This document shows positions 1-7,760 of a DNA stretch of 50,405 nt, piece after piece. The notes beneath the pieces were generated by a model that was not told where the DNA came from, searched no databases, and worked only from the letters and a program-made list of their open reading frames with translations. Every line of letters begins with the position of its first letter. The stretch's first letter is position 1. This DNA comes from Rhizobium sp. ASV20 (GTDB lineage Bacteria; Pseudomonadota; Alphaproteobacteria; Rhizobiales; Rhizobiaceae), in assembly GCF_016429015.1 (NCBI RefSeq), contig NZ_JAELTU010000036.1:1-50405 (forward strand), in the 5' to 3' direction. The translations under genes were made by a program, and so were the position numbers.

Positions 1-1325
1 GCCTTGGAGTGATACTGGTTGTAGAAGATCGCGTCCGGCGACGGATAATTGGGCGAGATGTTGACCTGTGTCGATGCCGGCGTGGTTTCCGGCTTCGATG
101 AGAGTTCAACGATGCGGTTCCAGGGCTCCGGCTTGATGTCGAGCGTAATGCCGATCTGTTCGAGATTGGCCTGCATCAGCAGCGCAACCTCGGATTCAAA
201 GGCCAGTGAGGCGACGTAGCTGTTGACCAGCGTGATCTTCTGGCCGGCATATTTCGATTTGGCGAGCTCCTCCTTCGCCTTTTCGAGATCGAAGACACCG
301 GGCTGGATATCGTCGTTGTGGGCGTCCTTGAAGACGGTCGAAAGCGGGCCGGTCATGTCGAAGCCGGGATAGATCGCTTCCTGGATGGTCTTGTAATCGG
401 TGGCATAGGCGATCGCGCGCCGCACATGCACGTCGTCGGTCGGATAGACCTTGCTGTTCAGCTTGATGACGAAGCCGCCGGCCGTCGCAGACTGGAGCAG
501 CTTGTAGCCCGGCATCTTGCCGATCGTTTCATAGGTGTCGTTGCCGAGACCATGCGAGGAAAGACCAAGTTCGCCCTTTTCAGCAAGCGCCTTGACGGTG
601 GCGTCGTCGCTCGTCTGGATGAAGCGCACTTCGTCGATCGGCGTTCCCTTGGTCCAGCCGAGGAAGTAATCCGGATTGCGCGCGATCACCATGTCGGCGG
701 AGCGATTATAGCTGACGAGCTTGTAGGGACCGGAGCCGGCGGAGTGCTCGCCCACATAGGCTTCACCCCATTTGTCGTCTGGCTTGGAATTGGCTTCGAT
801 CAGCTTTTCATTCAGTGCCATCATCAATGGCGTCACAGCCATGAACGGCGAGAACTGGCGATCAAGCTTGACGACGACGGTCTTGTCATCCGGCGCGGTG
901 ACGTTTTCGGGCTTCACGAGGCCGACGACGAGATTGGATGGGCCCTTGTTGATGCCGATCAGACGCTGGATCGACCAAACGAAGTCGGAGGCCTTTACAG
1001 GCGTGCCGTCCTGGAACTTGGCGTCTTCGCGAAGATGGAACGTGTAGGTCAGGCCGTCCTGCGAAATGTCCCAGGATTTTGCCAGATGCGGCACGATCTC
1101 GCCCGAAGGACTGACAGTCGTCAGGGCGTCATACATGTTCACGATGGCCATATAGCCGGTATAGTCGGTGACCTTCGCCGGATCGAGCGAGCTGAAAATC
1201 TGCATCGTGTTGACGGCAATCGACACCTTGTCGGCCGCCGAAGCCGCAACCGACGTCAGCGGCATTGCCATGGCGCCGGCAAGCAGGAACGCCGAAAGAC
1301 GCAGACCGTTGGAACCCATCTTCAT
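1..1325 (-). CDS. ABC transporter substrate-binding protein, peptide/nickel type (3' end cut by window)
   Basis: Periplasmic solute-binding protein of the SBP_bac_5 (DppA/OppA) family, the capture component of the importer encoded just upstream on the same strand. The N-terminus is a typical Sec signal peptide: KMGSNGLRLSAF, a hydrophobic stretch and an ASAADK cleavage region. The mature part has family phrases such as SLDPAKVTDYTGYMAIVNMY, PHLAKSWDISQDGLTYTFHL and an ARNPDYFLG stretch. Start ATG at 1325 is preceded by AGGAGAACTTGA, a good ribosome site; an in-frame ATG two codons later (1319) is the alternative. About 440 residues are visible and the C-terminus lies outside the window. It is the last visible gene of the operon, 40 bases after the DUF917 gene. 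Ligand unknown; the hydantoinase and DUF917 neighbours suggest a cyclic amide or amino-acid-derived compound (inference). Confidence 0.9.
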   Translation of the reverse strand, partial: MKMGSNGLRLSAFLLAGAMAMPLTSVAASAADKVSIAVNTMQIFSSLDPAKVTDYTGYMAIVNMYDALTTVSPSGEIVPHLAKSWDISQDGLTYTFHLREDAKFQDGTPVKASDFVWSIQRLIGINKGPSNLVVGLVKPENVTAPDDKTVVVKLDRQFSPFMAVTPLMMALNEKLIEANSKPDDKWGEAYVGEHSAGSGPYKLVSYNRSADMVIARNPDYFLGWTKGTPIDEVRFIQTSDDATVKALAEKGELGLSSHGLGNDTYETIGKMPGYKLLQSATAGGFVIKLNSKVYPTDDVHVRRAIAYATDYKTIQEAIYPGFDMTGPLSTVFKDAHNDDIQPGVFDLEKAKEELAKSKYAGQKITLVNSYVASLAFESEVALLMQANLEQIGITLDIKPEPWNRIVELSSKPETTPASTQVNISPNYPSPDAIFYNQYHSK

Positions 1326-1341
1326 TCAAGTTCTCCTCTTT

Positions 1342-1359
1342 GTGCGGGAACTGCCCCGC
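1342..1359 (-). other. Intercistronic hairpin before the binding-protein gene
   Basis: In the 40-base gap between the DUF917 stop and the binding-protein start lies an inverted repeat with arms GCGGG and CCCGC (1344-1348 and 1355-1359) around a six-base loop. No T-run follows on the minus strand, so it is not a clear terminator. Such hairpins in transporter operons often protect or process the mRNA so that the binding protein is made in excess; that role here is inferred. Confidence 0.35.
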
Positions 1360-1365
1360 TTATGA

Positions 1366-2499
1366 CTAGGCCGCCTTCCGGCTGGGGGCCGGCAGCGGCG
1401 AATAGGTGATCTCCGGGTATCCGAAGGCCGCCGGTCCCACGACATCGAGCGCACGCGCGCTGCGCAGCAACTCGTGGCAGGGGATCGCGACCACGGCGAC
1501 GCGCTGGCCGTAACGCAGCATTTCGGTGGTGATCGGATAGCCCGTGTCGACATCGAGCAGCACGATCAGGTCCGGCACGCAGACCTCGATTACGCCATCG
1601 CGGCGGAAGACCAGAAACTCGTTCTGGATCGCCACGTTCGCCGTCTGCCCGTTGCAGTCGTCGAAGCCGGCGAGTTCCATATCGCCGATGACGAAGCCCC
1701 CGCGCAGATGGCGCTTCAGGTCGGTGATCTTGCCGTTGAACACCCGTCGTCCGCCTTCAAGCGCGCAAACGGCGGCAATCGGATCTTCCTGCGCCTTGCG
1801 CGCACGGATCACCGCCTCGCCCAACGCAATCGCCTTGGTGAAGCTCTTCGGGATGCCGTACTGATGGACGTAATGCGCCTGCATCGGCGCGGTCGCCAGC
1901 ATAGCGCCGCCGCCCTGTGCCACAACGCAGGCACGCGCCATGCGCTCATGCCAGACTTCGGAAACGGCGTGGCTGAAGATCACCGCATTGCCATGCAGGT
2001 CGCACATGACCGACGGCGTCGAACTGTGGCCATAGATCGAAAAGGTCGTCATCTGCATTTCTGGGAAGGCCCGGCCCATACCGTCGCAATCGAGGATGGG
2101 CAAGCCGCCGAGCGCAGCTGTCACCAGCGGGTTCATCGAATTCGCGCCGCCGATTTCCTCGCAGACGATGGCGTCGATCGGCGTACGGATAAGCTCTTCC
2201 ATGGCGCGCAGGCAGCGCAATCCTTCGCGTCCCTCGCGGATGCGTTCGACACCGACGACAGGTGCGCCGATGCCGCCGATCGACATGCAAAGAGCATCTG
2301 GTTCAATGGCGTCGGTCGCCAGAACCTTCATCTCGTAACCGGCCTTCATGGCTTCGAGAACGAGAAGCTTGCCCTGATAGGGGTTGCCGCCGCCACCTGT
2401 GCCGAGAATGCCCGCGCCGATTTCAAGGGCATCGAGATCCTCAGGCGTCAGCCGGCGCAGAGCGGCATCGTCGTATTTCTGCTTGCGCGTCTCAGGCAT
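1366..2499 (-). CDS. DUF917 (S-methyl-thiohydantoin desulfurase-type) protein
   Basis: Protein of 377 residues of the DUF917 family (S-Me-THD domains), usually encoded beside hydantoinase/oxoprolinase subunits, as here. Visible hallmarks are the glycine-rich GTGGGGNPYQG near residues 33-43, CMSIGGIGAPVVG, CEEIGGANSMNP and DCDGMGRAFPEMQM. The start chosen is ATG 2499 (MPETRKQKYDDAALRRL), because the open frame upstream runs inside the hydantoinase gene. The gene overlaps the hydantoinase stop by 8 bases, so the two are probably translationally coupled. Family members are linked to metabolism of hydantoin-like rings, but the reaction of this protein cannot be read from sequence. Cytoplasmic; no signal peptide. 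Confidence 0.88.
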   Translation of the reverse strand: MPETRKQKYDDAALRRLTPEDLDALEIGAGILGTGGGGNPYQGKLLVLEAMKAGYEMKVLATDAIEPDALCMSIGGIGAPVVGVERIREGREGLRCLRAMEELIRTPIDAIVCEEIGGANSMNPLVTAALGGLPILDCDGMGRAFPEMQMTTFSIYGHSSTPSVMCDLHGNAVIFSHAVSEVWHERMARACVVAQGGGAMLATAPMQAHYVHQYGIPKSFTKAIALGEAVIRARKAQEDPIAAVCALEGGRRVFNGKITDLKRHLRGGFVIGDMELAGFDDCNGQTANVAIQNEFLVFRRDGVIEVCVPDLIVLLDVDTGYPITTEMLRYGQRVAVVAIPCHELLRSARALDVVGPAAFGYPEITYSPLPAPSRKAA

Positions 2500-4048
2500 G
2501 ATGGCCTCCCATTTCACCGACGACTTTGACGTGAATGCGCGTGGCGTTGCCTGGCAGATAGGCAAGCGGCGTGTCCTCGCGCTCGATAACTTCAAGGGTT
2601 TCTGCAAGCGCACCGGCAGCGATTGCCTTCTCGCGCGCTTCGGCTTCAGCCTCGGCAAGCGCGCTCTCGCGCGTGCGGCCATCGACAAGCGAGAAGACCC
2701 GATCCGTCTCGCCACTGATCTGGGCGATGGCAGCGCCAACGGCGTTAGCCACGGCAAAGTTTTCCGGCATGATCACCTCGAGATCGCCGATGCGATCAGG
2801 CATCAGGATCGAGCCGCCGCCGACTGCAATAACCGGCACCGGCGTCGACGAAACGCGGCTTCGCTCGACACAGGCTTCCAACATGGCGTTGATCTTTGCG
2901 ACTGCCGCATCGACCAGCCCCTTGTCGAGATCGGCAAGCAGCGCGCGCTCACCGATCTCGGCTTTGCCGGCGGCGACCGCGATGTCGGTGGCGGTCAACG
3001 TCGAACCGCCGAAGCAGAGCGCTTCCTTGCGGACACGATATCCGACCGACTTCGGTCCAACGGTAATGCCCGTATCTCCCTTGACGACGAGCGAGCCGCC
3101 ACCCAGGCCGATCGAAAAGACGTCAGGCATGCGGAAGTTGGTGCGAACACCGCCGATATCGACTGTTGTGGAGGCCTGGCGCGGGAACCCGTGCGAGAGG
3201 GAACCGACATCCGAGGTCGTGCCGCCGACGTCAACGACGACGGCGTCCTTCAGCCCAGTCAGGAACGCGGCCCCACGCATGGAATTGGTCGGACCGGAGG
3301 CAAAGGTCAGCACCGGGAAAGCGCGCACGACATCAGCTGCCATCAGCGTGCCGTCGTTCTGCGTGATGTAGAACGGGCATGGGATGCCGCCGGCGACAAG
3401 CGCCTTGCCGAAGGCGGCGACGGTGCGATCCGCAAGCGACAATAGGCTAGCATTCATGATCGCCGCGCTTTCACGGGCAAGGAGGCCATGACGGCCGATA
3501 TCCTTCGACATGACGACAGGCAGGCCGGGGCAATGCTGCTGCAGGATTTCCTTGGCTCGCAACTCCATGGCATCGTTGATGCCGCTGAAAACGCAGGTGA
3601 CCGCAGCGGCCTTCAAGCCCTTTGCCCGGATTTCGCCGGCGATGCGCACGATGGCATCCTCGTCGAGCGGCGAAAGTTCGCGGCCGTCGAACTCGTAGCC
3701 GCCTTTGACCTGATAGCCGTGATTGCCGACGATCTCGCGCAGATCATCCGGCCAATCGACCATGGGCGGCAGGCCAGCGCCAGACGGCAAGCTCAGGCGA
3801 ATGGCCGCAACCTCGTCCATATGACGGCGCTCGATAACCGCATTGGTGAAATGCGTTGTACCGATCATGACGGCTGCGATGCGGGTGCGGTCGATGCCGG
3901 AGGCCTCGATGACCTTCTCCAGCGCCTCGATCACGCCCGACGTCACGTCTTCTGTCGTCGAGGCCTTGACCCCCGCCAGAACAGTTTTTCCCTCCAGGAC
4001 GACAGCATCCGTATTGGTGCCGCCGACGTCAATTCCAACGCGATACAC
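2492..4048 (-). CDS. Hydantoinase/oxoprolinase family protein (HyuA-like)
   Basis: A 518-residue protein of the ATP-dependent hydantoinase/5-oxoprolinase family (Hydant_A_N plus Hydantoinase_A). These proteins carry an actin-like ATPase fold and open cyclic amides at the expense of ATP, usually with a partner subunit. Visible are the N-terminal phosphate loop DVGGTNTDAV (about residues 8-17), GTTHFTNAVIER, an internal VVDVGGTTSDVG and a late AVGGGSILMP. Start is GTG 4048, with GAGGAG six bases upstream. The length fits the shorter HyuA forms; the classical HyuB partner is absent and the DUF917 protein sits in its place. The gene lies 17 bases downstream of the transporter ATPase gene. Substrate unknown. 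Confidence 0.9.
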   Translation of the reverse strand: MYRVGIDVGGTNTDAVVLEGKTVLAGVKASTTEDVTSGVIEALEKVIEASGIDRTRIAAVMIGTTHFTNAVIERRHMDEVAAIRLSLPSGAGLPPMVDWPDDLREIVGNHGYQVKGGYEFDGRELSPLDEDAIVRIAGEIRAKGLKAAAVTCVFSGINDAMELRAKEILQQHCPGLPVVMSKDIGRHGLLARESAAIMNASLLSLADRTVAAFGKALVAGGIPCPFYITQNDGTLMAADVVRAFPVLTFASGPTNSMRGAAFLTGLKDAVVVDVGGTTSDVGSLSHGFPRQASTTVDIGGVRTNFRMPDVFSIGLGGGSLVVKGDTGITVGPKSVGYRVRKEALCFGGSTLTATDIAVAAGKAEIGERALLADLDKGLVDAAVAKINAMLEACVERSRVSSTPVPVIAVGGGSILMPDRIGDLEVIMPENFAVANAVGAAIAQISGETDRVFSLVDGRTRESALAEAEAEAREKAIAAGALAETLEVIEREDTPLAYLPGNATRIHVKVVGEMGGHHA

Positions 4049-4065
4049 GTTAGGCTCCTCTTCGA

Positions 4066-5712
4066 TCAGTCTGTGGTTTTGACGAGGAAGCGCGTGCGCT
4101 CTTCCTCGCTCACGCTGGGCTTCAGGCGTTCTTCCTCGTCGGTGACGACGGGAATGGCGGCTATCAACGCGCGTGTGTAGGGGTGATTGGGTGCGGCAAA
4201 GACCGCCGGCGTCGGTCCTTCCTCGACGATCTCGCCTCGCAGCATGATGGCGATGCGCGAGCAGAAATTGCGCATAAGCGACAGGTCATGCGAGATCATC
4301 AGGTATGTGAGACCAAGTTCCTCGCGCAGCTGCAACAGAAGCTCGATCACGGTCTTCTGCACCGACACGTCAAGCGCTGCCGTCGGCTCGTCCAGGATCA
4401 GGATCTTCGGCTCGGCTGCGAGCGCGCGCGCGATCGCCACGCGCTGCTTCTGGCCGCCGGAAAGCTCATGCGGATACTTCGCCAAATAGGATTGCGGCAG
4501 GCGCACGAGGTCCATGAGCTGCTTCATCCGGGCTTCGCGGGCCGACCCATCCATGCCGATGGTTTTCAAGGGCAGCGCCAGCGTTTGCTGGACATTACGC
4601 TTGGGATTGAGCGAGGTGCCGGGGTTTTGATAGACGATCTGCGTCAGCCGCTTGCCATGGCCCGGAGCCGGCGCGTCGATGGTCACGCTGCCCGATGTCG
4701 GGCGCGACAATTCCATGATGATGCGTGCGACCGACGTCTTGCCCGAGCCGGACTCGCCGGCCAATCCGAAGATTTCGCCCTGACGCAGCGTTAGGTTTAC
4801 GTCGCGAACAGCATGGAAGCCGGGTTTCCTGCCATAGATCTTGTTCAAGCCCTCCACCTTGACGATGGGCGCACGATCGCTCTGCGGGAGATCGATGACA
4901 CGGTCGCCGTAAAGCGGCGGTACGGCTTCCAATAGAGCCTTGGTATAAGGCTTTTGCGGATTGGTCAGGATCTCGCGACAAGGGCCCGCCTCGACGATAT
5001 CGCCGTGATGCATGACCACCACCCGGTCTGCGACCTTGCGCACGACGCCGAGATTGTGGGTGATCATGAGAAGAGCCATACCCTCCTCGACCACCAGTTG
5101 GTTGATGAGATTGAGGATCTCGTCCTGAGTCGTCACGTCAAGCGCGGTGCCGGGTTCATCGGCGATCAAAAGTTTCGGCTGGTGCAACAGCGCAAGCCCG
5201 ATCAGAACGCGCTGGCGCATGCCGCCCGAAAGCTCAGATGGATAGGCATTCATTACGCGCTCGCCATCGGCAAGTTGGACACGCCGTAAGACGGCAGCAA
5301 TCCGTGTGCGGCGCTCGGCCTTCGAGGACCGGATACCATCGCGCTTGTCAGCAAAACGCATGACATCGTCGAGATGCGTGCCGATCTTGAAGACCGGATT
5401 GAAGGACGAAAGCGGGTCCTGCATGATCAATGAAAATGCGGTGCCTTTCAGCGCTTCGCGTTCTCTGCGCTGCATTTTCAGGACATCACGACCCGCGACA
5501 GAAATAGTGCCCGAACCGATAGTGGCGTTTCTTGGCAGGGTGCCGATGATTGCCTTTGCCGTCACCGATTTGCCTGATCCGGTTTCGCCGATCAGTGCGA
5601 CGCGTTCGCCGGCTGCGACAGTCAGGGCGATATCGCGCAGCACCTGACGGGTGCGGCCGTAAGTCGTGAACGAGACGTTGAGAGCGTCGATTTTGAGAAG
5701 CGGCTCTGTCAT
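4066..5712 (-). CDS. Fused peptide-type ABC transporter ATPase (DppD-DppF)
   Basis: A 548-residue protein with two complete ABC ATPase domains, energising the peptide/nickel-type importer of this operon at the inner face of the membrane. Domain 1 has Walker A GETGSGKS at 42-49, the signature LSGGMRQR and Walker [13 protein letters not shown]. Domain 2 has [16 protein letters not shown] and [12 protein letters not shown]. Each domain ends with the oligopeptide C-terminal extension ([22 protein letters not shown]). The fusion supplies both ATPase subunits in one chain, so the permease pair needs no other partner. It starts three bases after the downstream-type permease stop at 5716. All catalytic motifs look intact. 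Confidence 0.95.
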   Translation of the reverse strand: MTEPLLKIDALNVSFTTYGRTRQVLRDIALTVAAGERVALIGETGSGKSVTAKAIIGTLPRNATIGSGTISVAGRDVLKMQRREREALKGTAFSLIMQDPLSSFNPVFKIGTHLDDVMRFADKRDGIRSSKAERRTRIAAVLRRVQLADGERVMNAYPSELSGGMRQRVLIGLALLHQPKLLIADEPGTALDVTTQDEILNLINQLVVEEGMALLMITHNLGVVRKVADRVVVMHHGDIVEAGPCREILTNPQKPYTKALLEAVPPLYGDRVIDLPQSDRAPIVKVEGLNKIYGRKPGFHAVRDVNLTLRQGEIFGLAGESGSGKTSVARIIMELSRPTSGSVTIDAPAPGHGKRLTQIVYQNPGTSLNPKRNVQQTLALPLKTIGMDGSAREARMKQLMDLVRLPQSYLAKYPHELSGGQKQRVAIARALAAEPKILILDEPTAALDVSVQKTVIELLLQLREELGLTYLMISHDLSLMRNFCSRIAIMLRGEIVEEGPTPAVFAAPNHPYTRALIAAIPVVTDEEERLKPSVSEEERTRFLVKTTD

Positions 5713-5715
5713 GGC

Positions 5716-6597
5716 TCAGCCCTCCACATCAAACATGTCGCGTAGGCCATCGCCCAGAAGATTGAAGCCGAGCGTCACGTAGAAGACCGCAGCGCCGGGA
5801 CAGACGACTTCCCACCAATAACTGGGCATGAATTGACGGCCATCGGCGACCATCGAACCGAGGTCCGGAATAGGTGGCTTCACGCCGAAGCCGAGAAAGC
5901 TGAGGGTGGCGCCGAACAGGATGACGAAAGCCGCATCCAGCGTCGTCTTGACGGAAATGACCGCGACACAATTGGGCAGGATCTCACGGAAGAGGATGTG
6001 CATCGGCCCCGCACCGGCAAGGCGGGCGGCTTCGATATAGTCTTCCGACGCGATGGACTTGGAAACGGAGTAGATCAAGCGCGCATGCCATGTCCACCAG
6101 AGCAGCGTGATGGCGATCATCGCGTTCATCAGGTTCGGCTCTAGCAGGTTCGACACGGCAAGCGCCATGACGAGCGGCGGCATCGCCAGCATGACGTTGG
6201 TCAGGCCGGTGATGATCTTCTCGACCCAGCCGCCGAAGTATCCGGCGATCAGGCCGAGCACCGTGCCGATCGGTACGGAAATTCCGAGCACGCCAATGAC
6301 GAGAAGCAGGGAGACGCGCATGCCGAAAACGGTGCGGGAAAAGATGTCCCTACCCACCTTGTCGGTGCCGAACCAATGGGTGGCATCCGGCGCGACATGC
6401 CTGGCGCGGAAGTCGACGACAGCGCCCACATGCTTCGGATAGGGCGTGAGCCAGGGAGCAAAGACTGCGAGCACGACAACGGAAATCAGGATCAGCGTGC
6501 CGATCACCGCAGCCGGATTGCGGCTGAAGCGATACCACATCATGTAACCCGTGCTGAGCGCGCGGTCGGAGGCATCAAGCATCTTCATATCGGCCAT
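5716..6597 (-). CDS. Peptide-type ABC transporter permease (DppC-like)
   Basis: Inner-membrane permease of 293 residues, DppC/OppC type. It has an N-terminal OppC_N segment (RNPAAVIGTLILISVVVLAVFAPWL), then HWFGTDKVGRDIFSRTVFG, typical of this subunit, and a BPD_transp_1 domain with the EAA loop EAARLAGAGPMHILFREILP that docks on the ATPase. About six membrane segments are visible. Start ATG 6597 (MADMKMLDASDR) overlaps the TGA of the preceding permease by one base (TGATG), indicating coupling. A longer open frame upstream of this ATG overlaps the DppB-like gene and is rejected. Confidence 0.94.
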   Translation of the reverse strand: MADMKMLDASDRALSTGYMMWYRFSRNPAAVIGTLILISVVVLAVFAPWLTPYPKHVGAVVDFRARHVAPDATHWFGTDKVGRDIFSRTVFGMRVSLLLVIGVLGISVPIGTVLGLIAGYFGGWVEKIITGLTNVMLAMPPLVMALAVSNLLEPNLMNAMIAITLLWWTWHARLIYSVSKSIASEDYIEAARLAGAGPMHILFREILPNCVAVISVKTTLDAAFVILFGATLSFLGFGVKPPIPDLGSMVADGRQFMPSYWWEVVCPGAAVFYVTLGFNLLGDGLRDMFDVEG

Positions 6598-7625
6598 CAG
6601 CGTGCCTCCTTGCGGCGCTGGCGCGGGTCGATGATCGAGATCAGGACGTCCACGACCAGGTTCGCAACGATGAAAAACAGGCCGGCGACCAGCACCACGG
6701 CGGTCACTGCATTCAGGTCTTTCTGCAGGATGGCGTTCAGCCCGTAAGAGGCAAAGCCGCCCCACGCAAACACCATCTCGATGACGAAGGCGTTGCCGAT
6801 GAGCGACGCGAATTCGAGCCCCATGATCGTCAGCGGCGCGATCGACGACAGCTTGAGGAGATAGCGGAAAATGATGACCCGCTCCGGCACGCCGAAGCTC
6901 TGCAAGGTCAGGACATGGTCCTTGCGCTGGTTTTCCAGCATGGAAGAACGGGTGATGCGGGTAATCTGCCCGATGCCGGCCATGGCGAGCGCGAAGGCCG
7001 GCAGGATGAGGTGCTGGAGCGCATCGACGAAGACATCAAGACGTCCCGCCAGCAGACCATCGATCAACAGGAAGCCGGTCGGGCCGGGCTGGAAGCTTAG
7101 CGAATGATCGAGGCGGCCGATGATCGGCCAGTTCGGCAGACAGCGGGCCGCCAGCAATTGCAGGCTGATCGCGAACAGGAAGCTCGGAATGGTGACCCCG
7201 GTCAGCGACAGAATGCGGCCGATATGATCCAGAGCGCGATCGCGAAAATGCGCCGTTATCACGCCGAGGGGAATCGCCACGACGAACATGAAGATTACGG
7301 AGACGAGGACCAACTCGACGGTAGCGGGCACCGTCTGTTCGAGGTCAGTCGTGACCGGGCGTTGCGAGACCAGAGACATGCCGAGATCGCCATGCAGCGC
7401 CTTGCCGACATACTCGGCATATTGCACCGGCAGCGGCTTATCCAAACCCATCTGCGCGCGCAAGGCGTCGACCTGTTCCTGCGTTGCCGCCGGACCGAGA
7501 GCCATGCGCGCCGGATCGCCCGGCACGACGCGCGCAAGCGCAAAAATCATGATTGAGAGCGCGATCATGACCAGCACGAACGTGCCGAGCCGGGTCAATA
7601 TCGCGACCAACGGATGTTGCTGCAT
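6597..7625 (-). CDS. Peptide-type ABC transporter permease (DppB-like), first gene of the operon
   Basis: A 342-residue inner-membrane permease of the DppB/OppB class. Family marks are the first membrane helix (LTRLGTFVLVMIALSIMIFAL) followed by RVVPGDPARMALGP, the QMGLDKPLPVQYAEYVGKAL block, HGDLGMSL, and ITRSSMLENQRKDHVLTLQS with the coupling loop near FRYLLKLSSIAPL. Start ATG 7625 (MQQHPLVAIL) is preferred over the longer reading from 7700, whose extra N-terminus (cysteine-rich, hydrophilic) does not resemble the family. It heads the minus-strand operon and is divergent from the LuxR regulator. Confidence 0.93.
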   Translation of the reverse strand: MQQHPLVAILTRLGTFVLVMIALSIMIFALARVVPGDPARMALGPAATQEQVDALRAQMGLDKPLPVQYAEYVGKALHGDLGMSLVSQRPVTTDLEQTVPATVELVLVSVIFMFVVAIPLGVITAHFRDRALDHIGRILSLTGVTIPSFLFAISLQLLAARCLPNWPIIGRLDHSLSFQPGPTGFLLIDGLLAGRLDVFVDALQHLILPAFALAMAGIGQITRITRSSMLENQRKDHVLTLQSFGVPERVIIFRYLLKLSSIAPLTIMGLEFASLIGNAFVIEMVFAWGGFASYGLNAILQKDLNAVTAVVLVAGLFFIVANLVVDVLISIIDPRQRRKEAR

Positions 7626-7760
7626 CGACGGGAGGTTCCTTGTTCGCCAGCTAACTGACAGACAACAATCCTCATCTATGGGCGACGAACAACCACTCAA
7701 AAGTATAGTTTTTCAGCCTTAAGGTATAGGTTATTTGTCCAGCATCGCCTACAAGGCGTC
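7626..7760. promoter_or_regulatory. Divergent intergenic region with a 21-base-spaced direct repeat
   Basis: This 135-base region separates the transporter operon (minus) from the LuxR regulator gene (plus) and should hold both promoters. The hexamer GTATAG occurs at 7703-7708 and again at 7724-7729, in the related contexts AAGTATAGTT and AGGTATAGGT. The 21-base period is two helical turns, which fits a dimeric activator bound on one DNA face. The region is clearly more AT-rich than its flanks. Binding by the adjacent regulator is inferred. Confidence 0.45.

Noticed and set aside
318..1409. 363-codon plus-strand open frame opposite the binding-protein gene
   Set aside because: Shadow of the minus-strand SBP gene: Arg/His/Asp-rich composition, no ribosome site, no domain.
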